64,000 nucleotides of DNA from Paracoccaceae bacterium. GTDB lineage: Bacteria > Pseudomonadota > Alphaproteobacteria > Rhodobacterales > Rhodobacteraceae. Under the pieces are notes generated by a model, which saw nothing but the letters and a program-made list of their open reading frames with translations, did no database searches and had not been told where the DNA came from. Each line of letters begins with the position of its first letter. The first letter of the stretch is position 1. Positions 36,036-44,335 of the stretch are shown piece by piece. The stretch spans positions 62,001 to 126,000 of the forward strand of contig JANQRE010000023.1 in the NCBI GenBank assembly GCA_028284705.1. Reading direction: 5' to 3'. The position numbers and the translations under genes were made by a program.

Positions 36036-36350
36036 ATGCCTGATTTTATGTTTGCCTATCACGGTGGCAAAGCGCCCGAGAGCCCTGAAGAGGGCCAGAA
36101 GGTCATGGCCGAATGGATGGCCTGGTTTGAAGGCCTTGGCGACAAGGTGAAGAACCCCGGCAACCCGGTCGGTATGTCGAAAACCGTCTCTGCCGATGCA
36201 GTCGCTGATGATGGCGGATCGAACCCCTTGTCGGGCTTTTCGATCATCGCGGCAGGCTCCATCGAGGAAGCCTGCGAAATCGCCAAAGGCTGCCCCATGG
36301 TGAAAGACGGCAGCGGCACCGCGGAAATCGCCGAAATCATGGAAATGTAA
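36036..36350 (+). CDS. YciI-family protein
   Basis: A 104-residue YciI-like (YCII-related) protein with the DFMFAYHGGKAPESPEEGQ start, MAEWMAWFEGLG, and SGFSIIAAGSIEEACEIAKGCP. The fold resembles dimeric ferredoxin-like alpha/beta-barrel proteins; the enzymatic role is generally unknown. CTGGAGGA is a strong ribosome site. It is third in the ArsR cluster. Confidence 0.88.
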   Translation: MPDFMFAYHGGKAPESPEEGQKVMAEWMAWFEGLGDKVKNPGNPVGMSKTVSADAVADDGGSNPLSGFSIIAAGSIEEACEIAKGCPMVKDGSGTAEIAEIMEM

Positions 36351-36402
36351 CCCTGTTGGCCGGGCTTTCGTGGTCCGGCCATACATCTTGGGGGGCTTTA
36401 AG

Positions 36403-36708
36403 ATGAAACTCGGGATTTGTGTGCGCTACAGCTATGACGGCGATGAGATAGCTTGGGAGAAGGTTATTTCTGACTTTGTGAACTCTATCGCGCAGGATGC
36501 TGATTTAGCTGGAAAATTCACTTATCACGTGCAAAAGGCCAATGAAGGCTCCGAGAGGGTGCATATCGGCCGATGGGACGCGCCCGAGACGGTGAAACTC
36601 TTACAAAGCCGAGCTTATTTCACCGCGTTTGCAACGCAACTGAGAGAGATGGCCGGGGACACACTGGCCCCGCTACCCTTCTCGGTCACCCATAGCGCAA
36701 CGCCTTAG
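36403..36708 (+). CDS. Small protein, possibly monooxygenase-like
   Basis: A 101-residue protein I cannot assign with confidence. Its pattern of beta-alpha-beta-beta elements (FTYHVQKANEGSERVHIGRW, then a helix with SRAYFTAFATQLREMAG) suggests a dimeric alpha-beta barrel as in small antibiotic-biosynthesis-type monooxygenases. The start at 36403 is preferred because GGGGGG lies at the right distance. Its position 52 bases after yciI suggests it belongs to the ArsR-SRPBCC-YciI module. Its base composition is a little more AT-rich than its neighbours. Confidence 0.6.
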   Translation: MKLGICVRYSYDGDEIAWEKVISDFVNSIAQDADLAGKFTYHVQKANEGSERVHIGRWDAPETVKLLQSRAYFTAFATQLREMAGDTLAPLPFSVTHSATP

Positions 36709-36911
36709 CTGAGATGGAGCAAACCCGACTTGGCGTCTGGTCCCCGTGGCGGTCCGAAGAGCGCCAACACGCGGCAGGTCTCGGCTGTTGAGTTCCCCGG
36801 AGATCAGCACCCGATAGAGCGCAAAGGTGCAGGTATGCCGACCAGCGATAGATCGGGCGGTTGCGGGGCGAGATCGTCACCCCTTTGGGCATCAGCGATT
36901 GCCGACCCTGA

Positions 36912-37631
36912 TCAACTCCCTTTCACATCGCTCGCAAAGCGTGCCGCGTTTTCCTTCGCAAATGCACTGGCATCTGCATCCGCATCCCAGAATTGAGGAT
37001 TGGTCTTCGGAATTGTCAGCGCCTTTTGCACAGCCGGACGCGCGTCAATCCGGTGAAACCAGGCTTGCAGATGCGGCAGCCCCTCCACACTTGCCCGCGC
37101 CCACACATAGGCCCGCGCCCATGGGTAGGTCATCATATCGGCGATTGTATACTCGCCCGCCGCAAGCCAGTCGCGCCCGTCCAGATGGGCATTCAGGACT
37201 TCCAGCAGACGCAGCGATTCATCGACATAGCGTTTTATCGAGAATGGCTCCTCATGCCCATTCGGTGCCGCGATATGCTGGAAATACATCGCCTGCCCCA
37301 TCATCGGGCCAACATGGCCGACCTGGAAGAACATCCACTGCATGACCTCGGAACGCTTCACCGGATCGGTCGGCAGAAATTGCCCGTATTTCTCCGCCAA
37401 ATGCCAAAGGATCGCACCGCTTTCGAAGATCGGGCGATCCTCGTCTCTATCGACGATGGTCGGGATTTTGCCATTGGGGTTCAGGCGCAGATAGTCCGGC
37501 GCCTTCTGCTCCTGCTTCGAGAAATCAATCGCCGTCAGGTCGTATGGGATGCCGGCCTCTTCAAGGAAAATGACCGGTTTGTAGCCGTTCATCGTGGCGG
37601 CGGTGTAAAGGTGAATAGCGGGCTGGGACAT
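36912..37631 (-). CDS. Glutathione S-transferase family protein
   Basis: A 239-residue GST. The N-terminal thioredoxin-fold domain contains the cis-proline/glutathione-binding motif LNPNGKIPTIVD and IFESGAILWHLAEKYG (about residues 50-85); the helical C-terminal domain holds EYTIADMMTYPWARAY. It resembles the YfcG/Nu class, which has disulfide reductase activity towards glutathionylated or organic disulfides. GGAG precedes the ATG. It is divergent from the HxlR regulator, whose operator-like site lies in between, so it is the likely target. Confidence 0.9.
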   Translation of the reverse strand: MSQPAIHLYTAATMNGYKPVIFLEEAGIPYDLTAIDFSKQEQKAPDYLRLNPNGKIPTIVDRDEDRPIFESGAILWHLAEKYGQFLPTDPVKRSEVMQWMFFQVGHVGPMMGQAMYFQHIAAPNGHEEPFSIKRYVDESLRLLEVLNAHLDGRDWLAAGEYTIADMMTYPWARAYVWARASVEGLPHLQAWFHRIDARPAVQKALTIPKTNPQFWDADADASAFAKENAARFASDVKGS

Positions 37632-37725
37632 TGTCGTTCTCCGATGCAGAGCTGAAATCAGGACGGCCTGGGTGGCATTGATCCCGATCTTGAGTTTGCG
37701 GTGAGAGAAATCAACCAGTATACTT

Positions 37726-37740
37726 TTTGTAACCTACAAA
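37726..37740. promoter_or_regulatory. Candidate HxlR operator
   Basis: TTTGTA (37726-37731), spacer ACC, TACAAA (37735-37740): a perfect inverted repeat in the divergent GST/HxlR gap, flanked by GTATAC. Its form resembles sites reported for HxlR/YodB-type regulators. It lies 17 bases before the preferred HxlR start, which would let it block the promoter. Confidence 0.6.
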
Positions 37741-37757
37741 CACGGATGAGAGACCCC

Positions 37758-38135
37758 ATGCACGCGCGGATTGACGAAGGCCCGAATGGTCGCAAGACCG
37801 TGGTGGACGCCTGTATGGAGCCCTGCCCGATTGAGCGCGGCATGCGCATCGTCGGCGGCAAATGGACCGGGTCGATCCTCTGGCATCTCAAGGACGACCC
37901 GGTGCGGTTCAATGACCTTTCGCGCATGATCGGTGGGGCGAGCAAGAAGATGATTGCGGAGCGTTTGCGTCAACTGGAGGCGCAAGGCCTGGTCCGCCGC
38001 GAAGTGGCCAACACCAAGCCAGTATCCGTACTCTACGAGATCACCGGGTTGGGACGCACAGCGCTTGGATTTCTTGATGAACTTCGGAGGTGGACCGAGA
38101 GCCTTCCCGCCGAGCCTAGTAGCCCCAATCGGTGA
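37758..38135 (+). CDS. HxlR-family transcriptional regulator
   Basis: A 125-residue winged-helix regulator of the HxlR type, with DACMEPCPIERGMRIVGGKW (an N-terminal cysteine of the kind used for redox or electrophile sensing), then WHLKDDPVRFNDLSRMIGG and SKKMIAERLRQLEAQGLV. I choose the ATG at 37758 because it has GAGAGA upstream; the longer ORF starts would translate through the palindromic operator. Divergence from the GST suggests control of an electrophile or thiol stress response. Confidence 0.9.
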   Translation: MHARIDEGPNGRKTVVDACMEPCPIERGMRIVGGKWTGSILWHLKDDPVRFNDLSRMIGGASKKMIAERLRQLEAQGLVRREVANTKPVSVLYEITGLGRTALGFLDELRRWTESLPAEPSSPNR

Positions 38136-38220
38136 GGGCTGGCGCGGTTTTCATGCCGCTGGTTTTGTGACCGCGCCCCTCATATCGATCTTTCACTGTG
38201 CAGCGAATGGCGTTTACCGG

Positions 38221-38637
38221 CTATCCGTCTCGACCGGGTTCGCTCGGATCACTGGAGAAAAGCGCAATCTTGTTGCCTTGAGGATCGCGCAGGTAACCCA
38301 CATAGAAGTGAGGTCCATACGAGGCACGGAAGCCCGGCGGCCCCTCATCGGACCCACCCGCAGCAAGGGCTGCGGCGTGAAGATCACGCACTTGGCGTTG
38401 ATTGCGCGCCTCAAAGGCGACCATTGAGCCATTTCCGGTCGAGGCCGGCCCTCCATCAAAGGGCGGTTTCACGTAGAATTCCGGCAGAACAGGAGACTGC
38501 CCCGGCTCCACGGGCAGCGCGTAACTCAGCCCCTCAGGCCCCTCCTCCAGTTCGTACCCTAGGGCGGGCAGAAACGCGGAGTAAAACCGTTTCGCTTGCA
38601 CGATGTCATCCGCGCCGACTGTGACATAGGAAATCAT
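38221..38637 (-). CDS. VOC (glyoxalase/bleomycin resistance) family protein
   Basis: A 138-residue single VOC-fold protein (MISYVTVGADDIVQAKRFYS, then NGSMVAFEARNQRQVRDLH, ending HFYVGYLRDPQGNKIALFS). These fold as paired beta-alpha-beta-beta-beta units and act as metal-dependent lyases, dioxygenases or drug-binding proteins; the substrate here is unknown. The start at 38637 matches the family start. It converges on the HxlR gene. Confidence 0.88.
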   Translation of the reverse strand: MISYVTVGADDIVQAKRFYSAFLPALGYELEEGPEGLSYALPVEPGQSPVLPEFYVKPPFDGGPASTGNGSMVAFEARNQRQVRDLHAAALAAGGSDEGPPGFRASYGPHFYVGYLRDPQGNKIALFSSDPSEPGRDG

Positions 38638-38817
38638 GCTTCGTGGTTCTTTCCGGAGGTTTGGCCATTCCAGCAAGGTTATCGCGATGTTGTAAGCCAT
38701 CACAGATGTCGGCTCAACAAACGGACCGATGTCTCACCTAAAGGCCGTCACCATAGCGGTTGCCGCGAAAACAGCAGGAACGAGGCCCAGTTTTCCGGCA
38801 TAGCATCAAAGGTGGCT

Positions 38818-39231
38818 TTACGAGCGGACCACGTAGACTGAACACTTCGAATGGGCGACGACGTGACTTGCCGTGGTTCCCAAGATGTAATCCTTGATCT
38901 TGGGGTTGGCCGATCCCATCACGATCACGTCGACATTTCGCTCTTCGGCATATTTGACGATCTGGCGGTGCACTGCGCCCAAAAGAACGACCGTCTCTAC
39001 CTCCAGCCCCTCAGCGGGATAGGCCGCGATAAACTTCTTCAGCGCCTTGCCCCAGTATTCCTTTGAGTCGGTGATGTTCAGATTGCGCTCCATTTCTGGC
39101 GCAACAGTGACCACCAGAAGCTTGGCACCTCGACGGCGTGCCATCGCCACGGCTTCTTCGTATCCACTGAAATCCAAGTTCGCATGGCGGAGGTTTATGG
39201 GGCTGAGGATCAGTTTTGTATCGCGCGGCAT
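38818..39231 (-). CDS. Universal stress protein (UspA family)
   Basis: A 137-residue UspA-type protein. It has the ILSPINLRHANLDFSGYEEAV opening, the VIVMGSANPKIKDYILGTTA segment corresponding to the G-x2-G-x9-G(S/T) ATP loop of the family (here partly altered, with few of the glycines), and a C-terminal VVAHSKCSVYVVRS. Nucleotide binding is therefore uncertain. It is a single gene with its promoter presumably in the long gap before metZ, pointing away from it. Confidence 0.88.
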   Translation of the reverse strand: MPRDTKLILSPINLRHANLDFSGYEEAVAMARRRGAKLLVVTVAPEMERNLNITDSKEYWGKALKKFIAAYPAEGLEVETVVLLGAVHRQIVKYAEERNVDVIVMGSANPKIKDYILGTTASHVVAHSKCSVYVVRS

Positions 39232-39451
39232 TCAGTATGGGTCCTCAATCTGGAACTACGGTAGGGTTGGCTTGTTGAACGCAACTCAATACGTGCGACA
39301 GAGGTGCTGAAGCGCACTATTCCTTCCGTTTTGATCGGTCCGGGACGGCTTCGAACTCAATTATGAAAATAATGGCAGGCTGAGTCCACTGGCGAACCAA
39401 AAAAGATTTTGGCCTCAGTCCACAGAGGCGCCGCTCGCACGACCTCCGCCC
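39232..39451. other. Intergenic region upstream of metZ leader
   Basis: About 220 bases between the universal stress gene and the metZ promoter. It has some A-rich stretches (39364-39380, 39400-39410) but no ORF with a recognisable product. It probably carries the stress-gene promoter on the minus strand. Nothing else was evident. Confidence 0.4.
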
Positions 39452-39480
39452 TTGACCAGAAGGGGCAACGGGCGTATCCG
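39452..39480 (+). promoter_or_regulatory. metZ: Candidate sigma-70 promoter of metZ leader
   Basis: TTGACC at 39452-39457 and TATCCG at 39475-39480 are separated by exactly 17 bases. Transcription would begin a few bases downstream, right at the first stem of the SAM-II riboswitch, which supports the call. Confidence 0.55.
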
Positions 39481-39483
39481 AGG

Positions 39484-39541
39484 CACGTGGCGATTTGTTA
39501 CCGGATTGCGGGCCACGTTAAACATCTCCGCTAAAGAGGTT
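39484..39541 (+). ncRNA. SAM-II riboswitch
   Basis: The metZ leader matches the SAM-II aptamer layout. P1 is ACGTGGC (39485-39491) pairing with GCCACGT (39512-39518). The loop GATTTGTTACCGGATTG lies between. The 3' side carries TTAAACATC followed by the hallmark GCTAAAGAGG (39530-39539), which forms the pseudoknot with the loop in this class. SAM-II senses S-adenosylmethionine and is known upstream of methionine genes in alphaproteobacteria. A terminator-like hairpin follows 14 bases downstream. Confidence 0.9.
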
Positions 39542-39554
39542 GGGTCTACGCAAG

Positions 39555-39589
39555 AGCCTCCCCCTTATCCCGGTGGAGGCTTTATTTTT
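39555..39589 (+). terminator. Terminator-like expression platform of the SAM-II riboswitch
   Basis: AGCCTCC (39555-39561) pairs with GGAGGCT (39575-39581), followed by TTTATTTTT. It sits between the aptamer and metZ, so SAM binding could favour termination. GAGG at the aptamer 3' end could compete for the CCTCC arm as an antiterminator; this is inferred. Confidence 0.75.
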
Positions 39590-39624
39590 GGGCAAATGCC
39601 CAGGACACATGACGAGGAATGACG

Positions 39625-40803
39625 ATGACGGACTGGTCCCCCCGCACCCGCGCAGTGCATGCCGGCACCCGGCGCAGCCAATATGGCGAGATGGCCGAGG
39701 CGATCTATCTGACCCAGGGGTTCAAATATGACAGCGCCGAACAGGCCGAAGCGCGGTTCATTGAGAGCGGCCCGGATGAGTTCATCTATGCGCGTTACGG
39801 CAACCCGACGGTGGCGATGTTCGAAGAGCGGATCGCCTCGCTTGAAGGCACCGAGGACGCCTTTGCGACAGCCTCCGGCATGGCGGCGGTCAATGGTGCG
39901 CTGACCTCGATGCTGAAAGCCGGGGACCATGTGGTGTCGTCGCGGGCGCTGTTCGGGTCCTGCCTCTATATCCTCGAAGACATCCTGCCGCGTTTCGGCG
40001 TGGAGGTGACCTTTGTGGATGGCACCGATCTGGATGCCTGGCGCGCGGCGATGCGCGATGACACCAGGGCGGTGTTTCTGGAAACCGTGGCGAACCCTAC
40101 GCTTGAAGTCATCGATTTGGCGGCTGTGTCCGAGATTGCCCATGACAAAGGCGCGACGGTGATCGTCGATAATGTCTTCGCAACGCCGGTCTTCTCGGAG
40201 GCGGTCGCGCAGGGCGCGGATGTTGTGGTCTATTCCGCGACCAAACATATCGACGGCCAGGGCCGCTGCCTGGGCGGGGTGATCTGCGGCAGCCAGGAGT
40301 TCATTCGTAAGACCGTAGAGCCCTATCTGAAACATACCGGTGGATCGATCTCGCCCTTCAATGCCTGGGTGATGCTGAAAGGGCTGGAGACGCTGCATTT
40401 GCGCTGCACCCAGCAAGCCGAGACCGCGTTGGCGCTGGCCGAGGCGCTGGAAGGTCATGACAAGCTTGCGAATGTGCTTTACCCGCACTTGCCCTCGCAT
40501 CCGCAATACGGTGTGGCCAAGGCGCAGATGGGGGCCGGTGGCACGGTCATTGCGCTCGATATCAAAGGTGGTCAGGCGGAGGCGTTTCGGTTCTTGAATG
40601 CGCTTCAGATCGTCTCGATCTCGAACAATCTGGGTGACAGCAAAAGCCTGGTGACACATCCAAAAACCACCACGCATCAACGTCTTAGTGATGAGCAGCG
40701 GGACGAATTGGGGATCACTGACGGGTTGGTGCGGCTCTCCGTGGGATTGGAGGATGCGGGTGACCTTCTGAATGACCTCAAATCCGCTCTGGATATGATC
40801 TGA
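39625..40803 (+). CDS. metZ: O-succinylhomoserine sulfhydrylase
   Basis: A 392-residue Cys/Met-metabolism PLP enzyme, which makes homocysteine directly from O-succinylhomoserine and sulfide. Motifs are FIYARYGNPTVAMFEERIA, SGMAAVNGAL, the PLP lysine in VVYSATKHIDGQGRCLGG, and the C-terminal LVTHPKTTTHQRL and GLVRLSVGLEDA. Of two ATGs 6 bases apart, the second (39625) has GAGGA at proper spacing. The SAM-II riboswitch upstream supports a methionine-pathway role. Confidence 0.95.
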   Translation: MTDWSPRTRAVHAGTRRSQYGEMAEAIYLTQGFKYDSAEQAEARFIESGPDEFIYARYGNPTVAMFEERIASLEGTEDAFATASGMAAVNGALTSMLKAGDHVVSSRALFGSCLYILEDILPRFGVEVTFVDGTDLDAWRAAMRDDTRAVFLETVANPTLEVIDLAAVSEIAHDKGATVIVDNVFATPVFSEAVAQGADVVVYSATKHIDGQGRCLGGVICGSQEFIRKTVEPYLKHTGGSISPFNAWVMLKGLETLHLRCTQQAETALALAEALEGHDKLANVLYPHLPSHPQYGVAKAQMGAGGTVIALDIKGGQAEAFRFLNALQIVSISNNLGDSKSLVTHPKTTTHQRLSDEQRDELGITDGLVRLSVGLEDAGDLLNDLKSALDMI

Positions 40804-40842
40804 TCCGCATTGTTTCACGTATACACAGGGAATTCAGTTGGC

Positions 40843-40863
40843 ATGGGGGCGGCAAGCCCCCAT
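40843..40863 (+). terminator. Hairpin between metZ and folE2
   Basis: ATGGGGGC (40843-40850), loop GGCAA, GCCCCCAT (40856-40863), then ATTTG. It is 40 bases after the metZ stop. It probably ends the metZ transcript, although the T-run is short; it could instead be a leader hairpin of folE2. Confidence 0.55.
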
Positions 40864-40896
40864 ATTTGACTGGCGTGAACCGAAGGAGGGACAATT

Positions 40897-42000
40897 ATGA
40901 ATGTCCATACGCCGGATATTGACCGCTTTCCCAGCCGCCGAGAGGCCGAGGAGGCCCTGAAATTGCTCAGAGACTGGGCGGCACAATCGAGCGATACTGA
41001 AATTGATGATCTCGACCCGCTGATCGGCCGTCTTGTGCCGGGTCAGGTGGCTGAGACCTACCCGGCGCTGGCGCGCGCCTACCCGGAAGATTTTGCCGTG
41101 GACGAGGCTTACAAGGCCTCGATGCCTGACCTGCAGAACGGTCCCTCTTCGCTCATTCGCGGCGCGAAGCGGCAGCTGTCCCATGTCGGCATTTCCAACT
41201 TCCGCCTGCCGATCCGGTTTCATACCCGCGACAATGGCGATGTGACCCTTGAAACCTCGGTGACCGGCACCGTCTCGCTGGAAGCCGAGAAGAAGGGCAT
41301 CAACATGTCGCGCATCATGCGCACCTTCTACAAACAGGCCGATGAGACCTTCAGCTATGAAGTGATCGAGCGGACGCTGGATGCGTATAAGGAGGATCTG
41401 GAGAGCTTCGACGCGCGTATCCAGATGCGGTTCTCCTTCCCGCTGAAGGTGCAGAGCCTGCGCTCCGGTCTGTCGGGCTTTCAGTATTACGACATCGCGC
41501 TGGAAGTGGTGGATCAGGATGGGGTGCGCAAGAAATTCATGCATCTCGATTACGTCTATTCCTCCACCTGTCCGTGCTCGCTGGAACTCAGCGAACATGC
41601 CCGTCAGGTGCGCGGTCAGTTGGCAACGCCGCATTCGCAGCGCTCGGTTGCGCGCGTATCGGTCGAGATCGATCGCGACGCGGAATGCTTGTGGTTTGAG
41701 GACCTCATCGAGGCCTGCCGTCGCGGTGTGCCGACTGAGACGCAGGTCATGGTGAAGCGCGAAGACGAACAGGCCTTTGCGGAACTGAACGCGGCGAACC
41801 CGATCTTCGTGGAAGACGCAGCACGCAGCTTTGCTGAGCAATTACAGGCTGATGCCCGGATCGCGGATTTCCGCGTGGTGGCGAGCCATCAGGAGAGCCT
41901 GCACAGCCATGATGCTGTGGCGATTGTGACGGAAGGCGAGACATTCGCGTCCGACAGTCTCGATCCGAAACTGTTCAACACGCTTTTCCACGTCGGATAA
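40897..42000 (+). CDS. folE2: GTP cyclohydrolase FolE2 (type IB)
   Basis: A 367-residue GCYH-IB, which converts GTP to dihydroneopterin triphosphate, the first folate step. Typical segments are HVGISNFRLPIRF, ETSVTGTVSLEAEKKGINMSR, the active-site cysteines in YVYSSTCPCSLELSEHAR, and the C-terminal ASHQESLHSHDAVA. GAAGGAGG is a strong ribosome site. Some bacteria use FolE2 as a Zn-independent backup for FolE; I see no obvious Zur site in the leader. folB and folP lie 18 kb away. Confidence 0.96.
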   Translation: MNVHTPDIDRFPSRREAEEALKLLRDWAAQSSDTEIDDLDPLIGRLVPGQVAETYPALARAYPEDFAVDEAYKASMPDLQNGPSSLIRGAKRQLSHVGISNFRLPIRFHTRDNGDVTLETSVTGTVSLEAEKKGINMSRIMRTFYKQADETFSYEVIERTLDAYKEDLESFDARIQMRFSFPLKVQSLRSGLSGFQYYDIALEVVDQDGVRKKFMHLDYVYSSTCPCSLELSEHARQVRGQLATPHSQRSVARVSVEIDRDAECLWFEDLIEACRRGVPTETQVMVKREDEQAFAELNAANPIFVEDAARSFAEQLQADARIADFRVVASHQESLHSHDAVAIVTEGETFASDSLDPKLFNTLFHVG

Positions 42001-42004
42001 ATCT

Positions 42005-42037
42005 AAGCGCGCCCAACATCAGCGGGCGCGCTTCTTC
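42005..42037 (+). terminator. Intrinsic terminator after folE2
   Basis: AAGCGCGCCC (42005-42014) pairs perfectly with GGGCGCGCTT (42024-42033) over a 9-base loop, then CTTC. It lies 4 bases past folE2 and between convergent genes, so it may serve both directions. Confidence 0.75.
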
Positions 42038-42042
42038 ATCGC

Positions 42043-43467
42043 TTAGGTCAGATAGCTCGCGTAGCGCTGCCACGCATTCAGGGATTTCGTGTGGATCGGC
42101 TGGCGGACTTCGCTGGCGCTCAAGGTCATGACCGCCCGGGAGTTCTTTTCGGGCGACAGGCACGCCTCATCCCAGGACAGCCCCGCCTGAGAGATGAGCC
42201 GCCGTATCGCTGGCTCCGGGTTCTGAACGAGGTCTTCGTAGCTGACGGAAATGATGGCGTCGCCGCAGCGTTCGGTCCAGAAGGCCAACATCTCATCGAA
42301 AGCCGCCTGATACACCGCGATATCGCGTAAGTTGTAGCTGAAGAGCTGTTTTCCAGGACGGAAGATATGACGGTAGGCCGAAAGCGCCGTGGGCTCTGCG
42401 CGCCGGTTCAGGACGACGAACCGGGCTTTCGGCATCGCCGCCGCGGCCAGACCCAGATACATCCATGTTTGCAATGACTTATCTGTCAGGTGCGGCGCAT
42501 CCGGCGCGACCAGCTTTTGCATCGTCTCAGCGTAATCCGCACCCGCCTTGCCAAAGGCCTCTCGCGTGAGTGAGAGCCTGCGACGGGCGTCCACCATCGG
42601 ATCACCGATGTAGCGTTTGGCGACTTTGAAGAAGGCGCCGGTCTCACCAGCGGCATCAACCTCGCCGTGAGACGAAACGATCTGTTCGACGAGTGTCGTG
42701 CCAGAGCGCGGCATACCGGTCACAAAGATTGGCGCGAAATCGGTGCTGGCTGTGCTCCAATAGTCCGAGGGATCGAATTTGCCGAAGACCCGCTGATATC
42801 GACGCACCATGGCCTGCCGGGTCGTCACATCAAAGGGATAAGCATTGCGCATGGCGATATTCGCGGCATCAAGATGGCGGAAGCTGCGATCAACATCATC
42901 CCGTTGGTCCCAGGCCTTTGCGAGCGCGAAATCGAGGTGGAACGCAGCCGAGCTCCCTTCTTGGGCCATGCGACGCGCATGTTCGAGGCGCTCCAGCAGG
43001 GGCGTGTCGGATTTGAAATCGGTGATCGCGGCAAGATGATAGAGAAGCTCGCCATTGCCGGGTTCCGCGCGCATGGCACGCTCCAGATCGGCGCGCGCCG
43101 CCTCCATGTCGCCAAGGCTTTGGTTGATGATCGCGCGACGGGCCAAGAACCGCGGATCGTTTGGCTCCAGTGCAACGGCGCGATTCAGGGTGTCAATTGC
43201 ATCAGGCAAACGTCGCGCACTCTCTTCCAGCTCCGCGCGATACGCCAACAGACGAACCGACACGACGCCCTGATCAACGGATCGAATATCCTCCAGCGCA
43301 TCATGCAGATGGCCCAGCGTCTGCAATATCCGGGCACGAAAGATAAGCGCGTTGGCCTCTCTGCCACGCCGCGAGATTTCCAGATTTATGGCATCCAATG
43401 CGCCGGGCAGATCACCGGAAGCGGCTCTCGCCCGGGCCTGAACGACATAGTCTGTCTCCATCCCCAT
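42043..43467 (-). CDS. TPR-containing sulfotransferase family protein
   Basis: A 474-residue protein. Residues about 5-200 form tetratricopeptide-like helical repeats (AVALEPNDPRFLARRAIINQ, LERAMRAEPGNGELLYHLA). The C-terminal part is a sulfotransferase domain with the PAPS 5'-phosphosulfate loop FVTGMPRSGTTLVEQIVSSH and a 3'-phosphate-binding region near FVVLNRRAEPTALSAY. It would transfer sulfate from PAPS to an unknown acceptor. The start at 43467 follows AAGGA. About 270 AT-rich bases without a recognisable gene lie upstream. Confidence 0.87.
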   Translation of the reverse strand: MGMETDYVVQARARAASGDLPGALDAINLEISRRGREANALIFRARILQTLGHLHDALEDIRSVDQGVVSVRLLAYRAELEESARRLPDAIDTLNRAVALEPNDPRFLARRAIINQSLGDMEAARADLERAMRAEPGNGELLYHLAAITDFKSDTPLLERLEHARRMAQEGSSAAFHLDFALAKAWDQRDDVDRSFRHLDAANIAMRNAYPFDVTTRQAMVRRYQRVFGKFDPSDYWSTASTDFAPIFVTGMPRSGTTLVEQIVSSHGEVDAAGETGAFFKVAKRYIGDPMVDARRRLSLTREAFGKAGADYAETMQKLVAPDAPHLTDKSLQTWMYLGLAAAAMPKARFVVLNRRAEPTALSAYRHIFRPGKQLFSYNLRDIAVYQAAFDEMLAFWTERCGDAIISVSYEDLVQNPEPAIRRLISQAGLSWDEACLSPEKNSRAVMTLSASEVRQPIHTKSLNAWQRYASYLT

Positions 43468-43735
43468 GGGTTGGTCCTTCGCACCTTGCCCGTCTGGGCT
43501 TTGCCGAAAAGCAGAACGTTGGATGCGCCAAAATCGGGCGTGTGCGGGCCGCGGGCCCACCTTAAAATTCTATTGGAAGCTCAACTCGATGCCGCCTGCT
43601 CTTTCAGTAAACTATATCGTTTAGTTTTGAAAATTTAAACTGCGAATTTTTGAAACACCCATGTGCATATTCGCACCAGCAAGATATTGCCGAACCGGTA
43701 GGCCAACTGCTCAATAATTCAGCAATTCGGGAAGC

Positions 43736-44335
43736 CTAGCTGCCCTCTTCTTCCCCATAGCGTTGCAGAAGCCCCGCCTGCGCCATGAAGAACACGAATA
43801 GCGCCGCTGGAAAGCCGAAGGTTTCGATCTTCACCCAGGCATCGGTCGACATGGTGCGCCAGATGACTTCGTTGGCCACGGCGAGAAAGGCGAACATCGC
43901 TGTGAGACGTTTCGTCAGGATCATCCAGCCTTCGGTCTTCAAAGGCATCATCTCATCCATGACATATTCCAGCCAGGAGCGTTTCATCAGCAATCCGATC
44001 CCAAGGATGCCGGCAAACAGCCCATAGACGATGGTGGTTTTCATCTTGAAGAACCGCTCGTCGTTGAAATAGGCCGTCAGCCCGCCGAAAACGATTACCA
44101 TGACAGCGGTCAGGACCTGCATGCGGCTGAGTTTACCCGTCAGCTTCCATAGGAGACCCATCGCCGCCAGCAAGATCGGGATGAAGACGATTGTCGCAAC
44201 GATGAAGCCGGAATATTCAACGCCACCAAAGGCATAGGTCTCGTCGCGCATCCGAAGATAGGCGAGAAAGAACAAGAGCACGGGCCCCAGTTCCAGCGCC
44301 ATTTTCAATCCCGGCGAGATCTGTTTCTCAGCCAT
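43736..44335 (-). CDS. yciB: Inner membrane protein YciB (septation protein A family)
   Basis: A 199-residue protein of the YciB/IspZ family with five or so membrane segments (ELGPVLLFFLAYL; TIVFIPILLAAMGLLW; TIVYGLFAGILGIGLL; FLAVANEVIWR). It is linked to envelope integrity and septation in other bacteria. GGGAGG precedes the ATG at 44335, which lies 8 bases inside the upstream EamA gene, so translation is coupled. It is third in ftsY-eamA-yciB. Confidence 0.92.
   Translation of the reverse strand: MAEKQISPGLKMALELGPVLLFFLAYLRMRDETYAFGGVEYSGFIVATIVFIPILLAAMGLLWKLTGKLSRMQVLTAVMVIVFGGLTAYFNDERFFKMKTTIVYGLFAGILGIGLLMKRSWLEYVMDEMMPLKTEGWMILTKRLTAMFAFLAVANEVIWRTMSTDAWVKIETFGFPAALFVFFMAQAGLLQRYGEEEGS

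Noticed and set aside
36686-36892. Minus-strand ORF of 68 codons between the small monooxygenase-like gene and the GST
   Set aside because: No recognisable family, no good ribosome site, and reading frames change sense along the stretch. A decayed gene fragment is possible but cannot be supported.
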